Below, piece by piece: positions 53,239 to 61,956 of a stretch of 64,000 nucleotides of DNA. The notes under the pieces were generated by a model. It was not told where the DNA came from. It made no database searches and saw nothing but the letters and a program-made list of their open reading frames with translations. The translations under genes and the position numbers were made by a program. Within the stretch, counting starts at the first letter, position 1. Every line of letters begins with the position of its first letter. This stretch comes from Planctomycetia bacterium (lineage in GTDB: Bacteria; Planctomycetota; Phycisphaerae; UBA1845; UTPLA1), in contig CP054187.1 of the NCBI GenBank assembly GCA_015200345.1, positions 2,154,470 to 2,218,469 on the forward strand, read 5' to 3'.

Positions 53239-53267
53239 ATTCTGCCAAAATGCAACCGGCTTGTCAA
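53239..53267 (-). promoter_or_regulatory. tracrRNA promoter
   Basis: On the minus strand a consensus -35 TTGACA (53262-53267) and a -10 CAGAAT (53239-53244) are spaced by 17 bases. The predicted start falls at about 53232, exactly at the anti-repeat. Confidence 0.75.
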
Positions 53268-53299
53268 GTGCTTTTCAACCGCGCGAAAGGGAGATTGAT

Positions 53300-56200
53300 A
53301 TGTCTGGGTTGGTTCTGGGGCTGGATTTGGGGCCTAACTCTCTCGGCTGGGCGTTAGTTGACGAATCCGAGGGGGGGAAGGGGTTGATCGATTGCGGGGT
53401 GCGGGTGTTTCCGGAGGGTGTCGACAATTTCGACACCAAGAAAGAAACGCCGCGCAACGAGGCCCGCAGGATTGCCCGTGGCATGCGGCGGCAAATCGCT
53501 CGACGCGCTCGGCGGAAACGCCGCCTACGCGAGGCTCTCATTGCATCCGGTCTATACCCTGCCGGTCCCGGTGAGCAAAAGAAGCTCGAAGGCCTGGATC
53601 CATACGAGTTGCGCGCCCGCGCATTGGATGAACCGCTCAAGCCTTACGAGATTGGCCGCATCTTGCTGCACTTTGGACAGCGCCGAGGGTTTCTATCGAA
53701 TCGAAAGCGGGAACGCACGAACAATGAAGTCAAGGGCATGCTCGCGGAAATGAGCGCCTTACAGGCCGACATTGAAGCAACCGGCGCGCGAACGCTTGGC
53801 GAGTATCTTCACCGCAAGTCGCGCGAAATGAACCACTGCAAGCGAGTTGATAATGACCACGTTCGACGTCGCCACACCCGGCGCGACATGCTCTCTTATG
53901 AGTTCGACAGAATCTGGAAAGAACAATCTAAACATCATGCCGGCCTCTTAACGGACAAGCTGCGGTATGGCGCATCCGGCGCGGCACAAAAATTTCCGTC
54001 GTTGCCCCGCAGGCGGAAAAAGGGCCAATCATTTCTTGATGCCTTTGGCGTCGAGGGGCTGATTTTCTTTCAGCGGCCAATCTATTGGCCTCGGTCGGTA
54101 GTCGGCAAGTGTGAGTTGGAGCCAAAGCAAAAGCGGTGTGCCCGCGCGGACCGCCGAGCGCAGCGGTTTCGCCTTCTACAGGAAGTTAATAATTTGAGGT
54201 ATATCGATCCGGATACAAATCAAGAGCGGTCTCTTTCGCCGGAGCATCGCGACACGCTACTTAAAAAGTTGTCTCGGTCCAAGGAAATGGATTTCGACAA
54301 AATTCGCAAGGCGCTGGGGTTGCACGAATCGGTGCAGTTTAACCTCGAATCCGGCAAGAGAAAAAAACTTTGGGGCATGGTGACGGATTCGCTTCTGGCC
54401 GCCAAGGGCGCATACGGGCCGAAATGGCATGAACTGGCGGAGCAGACCAAGAACCGCGTCGTCGAATTGCTTGTGCTTTCGACGGATGATGACGAAACTG
54501 CCGAACGCCTGATAGAGGAGTGCGGCCTGACAAGGAGCCAGGCCGAGTCGGTGCTGGGTGTAGATCTGCCGCAGGGCTACATCCACTTGTCGGTGATGGC
54601 TCTCAACAAGCTTATTCCCCCTCTTGAACGCGGCTTGAAGCTGATGGGAAACGACGAAACGGATTCAGCGATGCACGCTGCTGGGTATATGCGCCGAGAT
54701 CAGCTCCAACGGCGAGTCTTCGACCATTTGCCAGACCCAACGAGAGCAAGGGACGCTCGCATCGGCGACATTCCAAGCCCTGTTGTTAAACGAGCAATCG
54801 TTGAATTGCGGAAGGTCGTCAACGCCATCATCCGCGAGTACGGCAAGCCCGCAGCGGTACATGTTGAATTAACGCGCCAGGTTCGACAGGGGCCAGAAGC
54901 TCGCCGTGAATACACGTCTCGTATCCGCGAAATTGAAGAAGAGCGCGCGGCGGCGGCTGACGAAATACGCAAACTCAAGATAGGGGGGGCGTCTGTAGCT
55001 GTCAATCGCGACAGCATTCTGCGTTGGCTGTTGTGGAAGCAGCAGAACCATGACTGCATCTACTGTGGCAATAAGATCAGCCAGGCACAGTTATTCGGCG
55101 GCGAGATCGACGTGGACCACATCTTGCCGTATTCACGCAGCCTCGATGACTCACAGATGAACAAGGTTGTCTGTCATCGAAATTGCAATAGCGACAAAGG
55201 CAATCAAGCGCCCTACGAATGGTTGTGCGATAAGAATCCCAAGAAATACGCCGAAGTTCTGCAACATGCTTTGTCACTGGTTCGGCGCGGGACGCTGCCC
55301 TACAAAAAATACCGCAGAATCAGCCAGAAAGATTTGATATTGGACGACTTTATCGCTCGTCAACTGACGGCGACCGGCTACATCACCAGTGCAACCGTGG
55401 AGTATCTAAAATGTTTGTTTGAAAACGAGCACGCCGTACTCGGCCTGAAGGGCGAGTTGACGGCGGAGCTGCGACACCAGTGGGGGCTTGATGACGTGCT
55501 GTCATCGCTGCCAGACAGCCCCGCCTGGCAGGAGCAGGCCGATCTGCGGTCAGGGGAAAAGAATCGCGCCGACCACCGCCACCACGCAATAGACGCGATC
55601 GTCGTCGCGCTGACAAATCGCTCTCGCCTTCAACAGCTGTCGCGCATTCGCAAGAGGGGCGGGGGAGACAGGGCTGACGAAGCCCTGCCCGCGCCGTGGG
55701 CGTCATTCCGTGATGATGTTGTTGCGAAGATCAGAGATATCAACGTGTCGCGTCGCGCCAAAAGGAAGGTGGCGGGCGCGCTGCATGACGACAACCCTTT
55801 TGGCAAGACGCAGAGGCCGGGGTACTTTGTCAAGCGCAAGCCGCTGATAGAGCTCTCACCAAGCGAAATAGACAAGATACGCGACGCCGCTATCAAGGAC
55901 ATTGTAAAGGGCGAGCTGTCTCGGGCCGGCATTATCGCTGGGCGCGGGAAGGGGGTGGATGGTGGGGCGATGAAGAAGGTCTTGGCAGAATTAACAATGC
56001 CGTCAGGCGTCCCTATTAAACGCGCTCGGCTCTTGGTGCCCAGTGAAACCATTAGACCGATCCGTGAGAAAACACCGCACGAAGTACAAGTCAATCCGAT
56101 GTCAACACATCACTTGGCGTTGTTCGAGTGGGATGAAGGCGGTAAGACAAAGCGCAAAGCTGTTTTCGTCACAATGATCGACGCCATTAAGCGGCTCAAG

Positions 56201-56491
56201 TGCCACGAGCCCATTATCCAACGCAATCCGCCCAACAATAATGCTGGTATTCCGCAAAATGCACGATTTGTGTTTTCGCTAAGCGGCGGAGAGCTTGTGT
56301 TGGTTGATGTCGGGGGTAACAAAAAGCTCCTTGTCTTTGACACCGCGGCTCAAACATCACAGCAGATGTGGTTTTATGAACATACCGACGCCCGAAAGCA
56401 CAAGAGGCTGTATAGTTTCATGCCGAATACCCTCAAGGCGCGAAAGGTGACGGTAGACCCCCTAGGTCGTATTCGCTGGGCCAACGACTGA
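53300..56491 (+). CDS. cas9: Type II-C CRISPR effector endonuclease Cas9
   Basis: The RNA-guided nuclease has 1063 residues from ATG 53300, with AAAGGGAG upstream. RuvC-I is 'LGLDLGPNSLGWAL' with Asp9. The arginine-rich bridge helix spans about 52-80. RuvC-II is 'AVHVELTRQV' with Glu523. The HNH domain (about 580-645) has His607 in 'DVDHILPYSR', plus C586/C589 and C625/C629 as a possible zinc knuckle. RuvC-III is 'RHHAIDAIVVA' with His762 and Asp765. The remaining C-terminal part (about 800-1063) is the wedge/PAM-interacting region. All catalytic residues are present, so it looks active. Size and the absence of csn2 and cas4 place it in II-C. Some stretches are AT-richer than the neighbours. 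Confidence 0.97.
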   Translation: MSGLVLGLDLGPNSLGWALVDESEGGKGLIDCGVRVFPEGVDNFDTKKETPRNEARRIARGMRRQIARRARRKRRLREALIASGLYPAGPGEQKKLEGLDPYELRARALDEPLKPYEIGRILLHFGQRRGFLSNRKRERTNNEVKGMLAEMSALQADIEATGARTLGEYLHRKSREMNHCKRVDNDHVRRRHTRRDMLSYEFDRIWKEQSKHHAGLLTDKLRYGASGAAQKFPSLPRRRKKGQSFLDAFGVEGLIFFQRPIYWPRSVVGKCELEPKQKRCARADRRAQRFRLLQEVNNLRYIDPDTNQERSLSPEHRDTLLKKLSRSKEMDFDKIRKALGLHESVQFNLESGKRKKLWGMVTDSLLAAKGAYGPKWHELAEQTKNRVVELLVLSTDDDETAERLIEECGLTRSQAESVLGVDLPQGYIHLSVMALNKLIPPLERGLKLMGNDETDSAMHAAGYMRRDQLQRRVFDHLPDPTRARDARIGDIPSPVVKRAIVELRKVVNAIIREYGKPAAVHVELTRQVRQGPEARREYTSRIREIEEERAAAADEIRKLKIGGASVAVNRDSILRWLLWKQQNHDCIYCGNKISQAQLFGGEIDVDHILPYSRSLDDSQMNKVVCHRNCNSDKGNQAPYEWLCDKNPKKYAEVLQHALSLVRRGTLPYKKYRRISQKDLILDDFIARQLTATGYITSATVEYLKCLFENEHAVLGLKGELTAELRHQWGLDDVLSSLPDSPAWQEQADLRSGEKNRADHRHHAIDAIVVALTNRSRLQQLSRIRKRGGGDRADEALPAPWASFRDDVVAKIRDINVSRRAKRKVAGALHDDNPFGKTQRPGYFVKRKPLIELSPSEIDKIRDAAIKDIVKGELSRAGIIAGRGKGVDGGAMKKVLAELTMPSGVPIKRARLLVPSETIRPIREKTPHEVQVNPMSTHHLALFEWDEGGKTKRKAVFVTMIDAIKRLKCHEPIIQRNPPNNNAGIPQNARFVFSLSGGELVLVDVGGNKKLLVFDTAAQTSQQMWFYEHTDARKHKRLYSFMPNTLKARKVTVDPLGRIRWAND

Positions 56492-56538
56492 TAAATAAAG
56501 AACCCCGCCGTCGCGACCGATCTACCACGGTCGACGGA

Positions 56539-57558
56539 ATGGGGGCCGTGATCAAGCGCACGATCGAAATCTCCCAGAACCCCGCCTACCTGGCCGTCCG
56601 CGACGGCCAACTCCTCCTCCGCGCGCAGCGCGAGAATACTGACACCCAGCCGGACCGCGACCCCGACGGGGCGGGTTCTTCCCGGCGCGGTGCCCGAGCG
56701 CAACACGATCCGGACCATCGACCCACGCCGGCCATTCCCTGCGAGGACATCGGCGTCCTGCTGGTCGATCACCCCGCCGTGACGTATTCACACAGCGCGC
56801 TCACAACACTCCTTGAGCATGATGCCGCCGTTGTACTTTGCGGGAGAAACCACCTGCCAATCGGATTGCTGCTGCCGATCGCGGAGCACTCGCAGGTCGT
56901 CTGGCGAGTGCAGGCCCAAATCAACGTGCCGAAGCCCGTCCGAAAGCGACTGTGGCAGCAAATCATCCGCGCCAAGATTCGCGCGCAAGCGGCGAACCTG
57001 TTGCCCGACACCCTCACACGTACCAAGCTGCTCGGCCTGGCGCGGAATGTCCGCTCCGGCGACCCTGACAACCTCGAAGCCCAGGCTGCTCGGGCCTATT
57101 GGCCGGCATGGCTTCAAACCATTCACGCCGAGGCGGCGGGCAGAGCCGCCGTGCCGGATTTCCGGCGCGATGCCGACGGCCCAGCACCGAACAACCTGCT
57201 CAATTATGGCTACGCCGTCCTGCGCGCGGCCGTCGCGCGGGCCTTGGTATGCGCCGGCCTGTTCCCGGCCCTGGGATTGAAGCACTCGAACCGTTCCAAC
57301 GCGTTCTGCCTGGCGGACGATCTCGTGGAGCCGCTTCGTCCCATGGTGGACGCGGCCGTGAGTGGGCTTGCGCGTCAAGGGGTGCTTGAGCTCGGCCCGG
57401 ACAGCAAGAAAGCGCTCTTGGGGCTGCTCGCATCGGACGTCGAACTAGCGGGACAAACCGGCCCGCTCATGGTCGCGCTGCATCGTTTTGCCGCATCCCT
57501 GGCGAAGTGTCTCGACGGCGACGCCGAGGAACTGGAGATTCCGGTCGCATGTACTTGA
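56539..57558 (+). CDS. cas1: CRISPR-associated integrase Cas1
   Basis: Cas1 inserts new spacers together with Cas2. The protein has 339 residues. The metal-binding triad is Glu180 ('DNLEAQAARAYW'), His249 ('GLKHSNRSNAF') and Asp260/261 ('LADDLVEPLRP'). The N-terminal beta domain has 'EDIGVLLVDHPAVTYSHSAL' and 'CGRNHLPIGLLLP'. It carries about 30 extra Arg/Asp/Pro-rich residues (about 34-63) not typical of the family. GTG 56548 is an alternative start. It is 47 bases after cas9 and overlaps cas2 by 10 bases. Confidence 0.95.
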   Translation: MGAVIKRTIEISQNPAYLAVRDGQLLLRAQRENTDTQPDRDPDGAGSSRRGARAQHDPDHRPTPAIPCEDIGVLLVDHPAVTYSHSALTTLLEHDAAVVLCGRNHLPIGLLLPIAEHSQVVWRVQAQINVPKPVRKRLWQQIIRAKIRAQAANLLPDTLTRTKLLGLARNVRSGDPDNLEAQAARAYWPAWLQTIHAEAAGRAAVPDFRRDADGPAPNNLLNYGYAVLRAAVARALVCAGLFPALGLKHSNRSNAFCLADDLVEPLRPMVDAAVSGLARQGVLELGPDSKKALLGLLASDVELAGQTGPLMVALHRFAASLAKCLDGDAEELEIPVACT

Positions 57559-57878
57559 GCGGGTATCGCTGCATGTGGGTTATCGCCATGTTTGATTTGC
57601 CGGTCGATACGAAAGCGGCGCGAAAGGCCTACGCGCAGTTTCGCAAGGCCCTGCTCAAGGACGGCTTTGCCAAAATGCAGTTTTCGGTCTATATTAGAAA
57701 TTGTGCCAGCGAGGAAAACGCCAATGTGCACATCCAGCGCGTGCAGGGGTTTCTTCCGGACGACGGTGAAGTGCGCATCCTCACCATCACTGACAAGCAA
57801 TTTGAGCGCATGCGCGTTTTCTGGGGAAAACGGCGCAAGCCCCCCGAACCGGCCCCGCAACAACTCGAACTTTTTTAG
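57549..57878 (+). CDS. cas2: CRISPR-associated protein Cas2
   Basis: The 109-residue protein starts at ATG 57549, inside the cas1 end, which indicates coupling. The ferredoxin-like fold begins 'WVIAMFDLPVDTKAARKAY' with the conserved Asp16, then 'FAKMQFSVYIRNC' and 'GEVRILTITDKQFERM'. A proline-rich tail ends in 'LELF', as in many type II Cas2 proteins. It forms the adaptation complex with Cas1. The array starts 49 bases downstream. Confidence 0.95.
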   Translation: MYLSGYRCMWVIAMFDLPVDTKAARKAYAQFRKALLKDGFAKMQFSVYIRNCASEENANVHIQRVQGFLPDDGEVRILTITDKQFERMRVFWGKRRKPPEPAPQQLELF

Positions 57879-57926
57879 ACCGGGCTGCTCGCAAGTGTCG
57901 GTCGGAAAGCCGCTTCGGAACGAGGT

Positions 57927-60337
57927 AGTGTAATCGACCCCGGCCTGCGAGCAATCCGCAACTGGGCCGGTCGATGAGCCGCCGAGCGACACAGTGTAAT
58001 CGACCCCGGCCTGCGAGCAATCCGCAACATCGCGCACGCGCCGGATGGCGTCGGCGCGAGTGTAATCGACCCCGGCCTGCGAGCAATCCGCAACTCCCTG
58101 TCGGCAGTCGAATTACATCGGTAAAGTGTAATCGACCCCGGCCTGCGAGCAATCCGCAACCGTCCTTATCCAGTTGACCGGCCACCTGTTAGTGTAATCG
58201 ACCCCGGCCTGCGAGCAATCCGCAACAATGCCCCATGTGCGCAGCCGGACGGCTGGAGTGTAATCGACCCCGGCCTGCGAGCAATCCGCAACTTAACATC
58301 AATCACCTCGCCTCGTCTTCTAGTGTAATCGACCCCGGCCTGCGAGCAATCCGCAACGCCCGCGAAGACGGAAAGGCCGACGATCCTAGTGTAATCGACC
58401 CCGGCCTGCGAGCAATCCGCAACGTTGGTTGGAACCAGCGTCTATGTTGATGAAGTGTAATCGACCCCGGCCTGCGAGCAATCCGCAACCCGTTGGTCGT
58501 CACGTTGACGCGGGTTTACAGTGTAATCGACCCCGGCCTGCGAGCAATCCGCAACTGACGGCTGCGGTTGGCCAGAAGGTGACGCAGTGTAATCGACCCC
58601 GGCCTGCGAGCAATCCGCAACCGACCGTCAGCAACGCCGCACAATCGGTCGAGTGTAATCGACCCCGGCCTGCGAGCAATCCGCAACCCTTCCTGCGCGG
58701 CCAGCGAACGCCGGTGAAGTGTAATCGACCCCGGCCTGCGAGCAATCCGCAACTGCCTGCGCGAGACAGAGATCGTCGCATGGAGTGTAATCGACCCCGG
58801 CCTGCGAGCAATCCGCAACTAATGTTGATCGGGCCGCCGGATGGCAGGAGTGTAATCGACCCCGGCCTGCGAGCAATCCGCAACAGTGGCCTTCCGGCGT
58901 GTCGGTGTCGTTCAAGTGTAATCGACCCCGGCCTGCGAGCAATCCGCAACGTCTGCCGTCAATTAGCAAACGGTCAATATAGTGTAATCGACCCCGGCCT
59001 GCGAGCAATCCGCAACTCAACGATTGCGACCAACAACAACGAGTCGAGTGTAATCGACCCCGGCCTGCGAGCAATCCGCAACCCGTTACGCTAAAATTGA
59101 CCCGTTCCGAAAAGTGTAATCGACCCCGGCCTGCGAGCAATCCGCAACTCATCGCGCATTCGCCGGGCGGCACACATTAGTGTAATCGACCCCGGCCTGC
59201 GAGCAATCCGCAACGTCGATGAACTGGTGATTCGCAACAACGCCAGTGTAATCGACCCCGGCCTGCGAGCAATCCGCAACTCAAGAACCTTATCTGCCGT
59301 CTCGTTTAAGAGTGTAATCGACCCCGGCCTGCGAGCAATCCGCAACGATACGTGCCGCACGGCCCATAGCCCGTATAGTGTAATCGACCCCGGCCTGCGA
59401 GCAATCCGCAACCGCGACGCGCATCGGCACGCCGGTATAGGCAGTGTAATCGACCCCGGCCTGCGAGCAATCCGCAACTATCGGTTCACGGGCAGGGCAG
59501 TACGAATCAGTGTAATCGACCCCGGCCTGCGAGCAATCCGCAACGCTAAAGCAAGCGATGCGGCGACTGACAAAAGTGTAATCGACCCCGGCCTGCGAGC
59601 AATCCGCAACCGAAACGACGGCACGTTGGACTATGCGGGAAGTGTAATCGACCCCGGCCTGCGAGCAATCCGCAACAGCGCGCCTTCCGGTTCGTGCTCG
59701 CTAGGCAGTGTAATCGACCCCGGCCTGCGAGCAATCCGCAACCATCAAAGCCGACGTGCCAAACTCTTGCTTAGTGTAATCGACCCCGGCCTGCGAGCAA
59801 TCCGCAACTTATTCCCCGTCCTGGCCGACAACTTGTTGAAGTGTAATCGACCCCGGCCTGCGAGCAATCCGCAACACAGCCCATGATTGGTCCAGCCCGC
59901 GTGAGAGTGTAATCGACCCCGGCCTGCGAGCAATCCGCAACACGGAATCATGGCAGCGGTTCTTGCAATCGAGTGTAATCGACCCCGGCCTGCGAGCAAT
60001 CCGCAACTGTGTCGGCTGCGCGACATCCGTCTTAGACAGTGTAATCGACCCCGACCCGCGAGCAATCCGCAACTCATCCAGGCCGCGCCTTCCTCGGTCG
60101 CGTAGTGTAATCGACCCCGACCCGCGAGCAATCCGCAACTGCCACGGAGGTGCCGGGCAGCGCGGCAAAAGTGTAATCGACCCCGACCCGCGAGCAATCC
60201 GCAACAGCACCAGCGCCGTGATGTCGCGCGTGGACAGTGTAATCGACCCCGACCCGCGAGCAATCCGCAACACGCTTGTAGAATTGCAGCGCACCGTTGC
60301 GAGTGTAATCGACCCCGACCCGCGAGCAATCCGCAAC
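57927..60337 (-). CRISPR. CRISPR array, 37 repeats of 36 bp and 36 spacers
   Basis: Direct counting gives 37 repeats beginning at 57927, 57993, 58059 and so on to 60302. Spacers are mostly 30 nt with a few of 29 or 31. On the crRNA strand (minus) the repeat starts GTTGCGGATTGCTCG and ends GGTCGATTACACT, the GTT...start typical of type II crRNA. Minus-strand transcription is inferred from this, from tracrRNA complementarity and from the AT-richer flank on the right. Repeats 33-37 (60038-60337) share two substitutions. The leftmost repeat is not degenerate. Spacers look unrelated to each other; targets are unknown. Confidence 0.97.
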
Positions 60338-60558
60338 TCAACAAACCACAGCTCTTTTTAACAATGATGCCGCCGTTGAATCGCAAACGCTGTGACCTTT
60401 TTTTGTGCGCTGCGTCCGCGAATATCATTTACCAAGCCATAAGAATCTACTTCTGTATAAGAGTGGGTTTCCCCGCGGTGCATTGTCAACACTGTGATTA
60501 ATAAAAGTAATGCTTTGGAGCGCTGTGGAGCAACTGCGTGCCACCATTTGATGGCCGC
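60338..60558 (-). promoter_or_regulatory. Probable CRISPR leader
   Basis: About 220 bases between the array and the SpoIID gene are AT-richer than the surroundings and contain runs of A/T (CTTTTTAAC, CTTTTTTTG). On the minus strand a TTGACA is present at 60484-60489. The other side of the array (57879-57926) is short and GC-rich. This makes the right side the likely leader and acquisition end. Confidence 0.6.
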
Positions 60559-61863
60559 CTAGTAAATCTTTCTGATGATCGCACCCGGGTAATACGTCGC
60601 GAGGATGGCCTTGTGATCCATCCCGCGGCGGGCTTTGGTCTCGGTGCCGTACTGGCAGAGACCCATGCCGTGGCCAAAACCCTTGCCGTCGGAGAAGATG
60701 AACCGATCGCCCTTCTTTGCAACCTGGAAGTTTGTCGATTTCAGAAGCCGCCCGCCCATCGTCAGGCGGAAATCCTCGCCGATGAGCGCGTCCTTCGCGC
60801 CGCCGGAACCGATCAGCTCCATGTGAAGGATGCGGCCGTCGGGCGTGCGGGCCTTCGGGCGCAGGTCGCTGATCGTGCCGAGCTTTTTCAGCGAGGGGTA
60901 GCGGGCGACGAGTTTCTTGGTCATGTCGGCGCGGGAGATTTCAACGGGACCCCATTTGTAATTCGGCGCGACGTAGCAATCTTCGCAGACCACGCCGCCG
61001 CGGAGCGGGCCGACGTCGGGATCGCGCGGCTTGACGTTGTTCACATGCTGCGATTGGCCGCCGCAAGCGGAAGAATAATAGGTGCAGAAAATGTCTTCCT
61101 TTGAGCCGTCGTTCCAGAGGCAGACTTCACCGCGCGTGCCGTCGACGGCGCTGATCGCGATGGCGTCCTCGCCTTTGACGCCGATGTACATCTGGCTGCC
61201 TTCGTCATCAACGACATCCCAGGGCCGGCCCGGCGGAGCGATTCGCTTTTGATAAAGCACATACGTCCGCGCGGCGACGCATTGCGCCTTGAACGATTCG
61301 GGATGGAAGTAGCGAGGAAGTTCGCCGCGCAACACACCGCGAAGATACGCTTCGACATCGACGAGGTTGATCACCGTGAGCGCCTCGCCGGTGCGAAGGA
61401 TGCGAAGTGACCCGCGATAGGTTTGCTGATTCAACACGATCGATGCGTCGCGCGCCGGCGTGATCAGCAGGTTGGTCGTATCAAACGTCTCGCCACCCAG
61501 CGCGATGCCGCCGCCGGTCGCGGGGCGCAGCGCCGCCAGGGAGAGCGGCGGATGCTCCGGCGCGAGCTGCCGGCCGGCCACGCCGTCGATCGCGGAAAAG
61601 ACCGACGTGACGGCCAGTTCAGCCGACTGGCCGGGTTTGAGTTCCAGCAGTCGGACGCGAATTTGTCGGTCGACGATGACTTCGGGCGGGGCTTCGGGGC
61701 GATGGGTGCTGGTCCATCGCTGGGTGTCGAAAAGTCCTTCACATCCGACAAAGCACAGCGTGGTGGCGGTGAGCGTCACGCCGAGAATAACAGCCGGATG
61801 ACATTTTCGAAGCGCCGAGGCGATCATCATGAGAACCCGGATGATCTGGTTTTGGGCGGACAT
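60559..61863 (-). CDS. SpoIID/LytB-domain lipoprotein
   Basis: The 434-residue protein has a hydrophobic segment ending in a lipobox 'LCFVGC' near residue 41; a shorter start at the later MMIAS is possible. The SpoIID domain is recognisable: 'RGVLRGELPRYFHPESFKAQCVAARTYVLYQ' region (conserved Glu and AR.Y), 'YYSSACGGQSQHV' and the C-terminal 'GFGHGMGLCQYGTETKARRG'. SpoIID-like proteins degrade or remodel peptidoglycan (lytic transglycosylase or its enhancer). It is upstream of the array on the same strand, so read-through into the array is conceivable. Confidence 0.85.
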   Translation of the reverse strand: MSAQNQIIRVLMMIASALRKCHPAVILGVTLTATTLCFVGCEGLFDTQRWTSTHRPEAPPEVIVDRQIRVRLLELKPGQSAELAVTSVFSAIDGVAGRQLAPEHPPLSLAALRPATGGGIALGGETFDTTNLLITPARDASIVLNQQTYRGSLRILRTGEALTVINLVDVEAYLRGVLRGELPRYFHPESFKAQCVAARTYVLYQKRIAPPGRPWDVVDDEGSQMYIGVKGEDAIAISAVDGTRGEVCLWNDGSKEDIFCTYYSSACGGQSQHVNNVKPRDPDVGPLRGGVVCEDCYVAPNYKWGPVEISRADMTKKLVARYPSLKKLGTISDLRPKARTPDGRILHMELIGSGGAKDALIGEDFRLTMGGRLLKSTNFQVAKKGDRFIFSDGKGFGHGMGLCQYGTETKARRGMDHKAILATYYPGAIIRKIY

Positions 61864-61956
61864 CGGCGGACGGCTCCGGCCGGCGCGGCTCGATGGGGTT
61901 CGCGCCTCGGCTCACAGCAAGGATAGCGCGCCGCGGAATCGGAGTCGGATCGACGA

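Noticed and set aside
57884-57905. A GCTGCTCGCAAGTGTCGG stretch before the first repeat resembling part of the repeat
   Set aside because: Only about eight bases match and they lie on the opposite strand, so a degenerate repeat or second anti-repeat is not supported.
57974-60361. Long open frames running through the CRISPR array on both strands with repeated Arg-rich or Val/Ile-Asp-Pro peptides
   Set aside because: They are translations of the 36-bp repeats and 30-bp spacers (66-bp period, a multiple of three), not genes.
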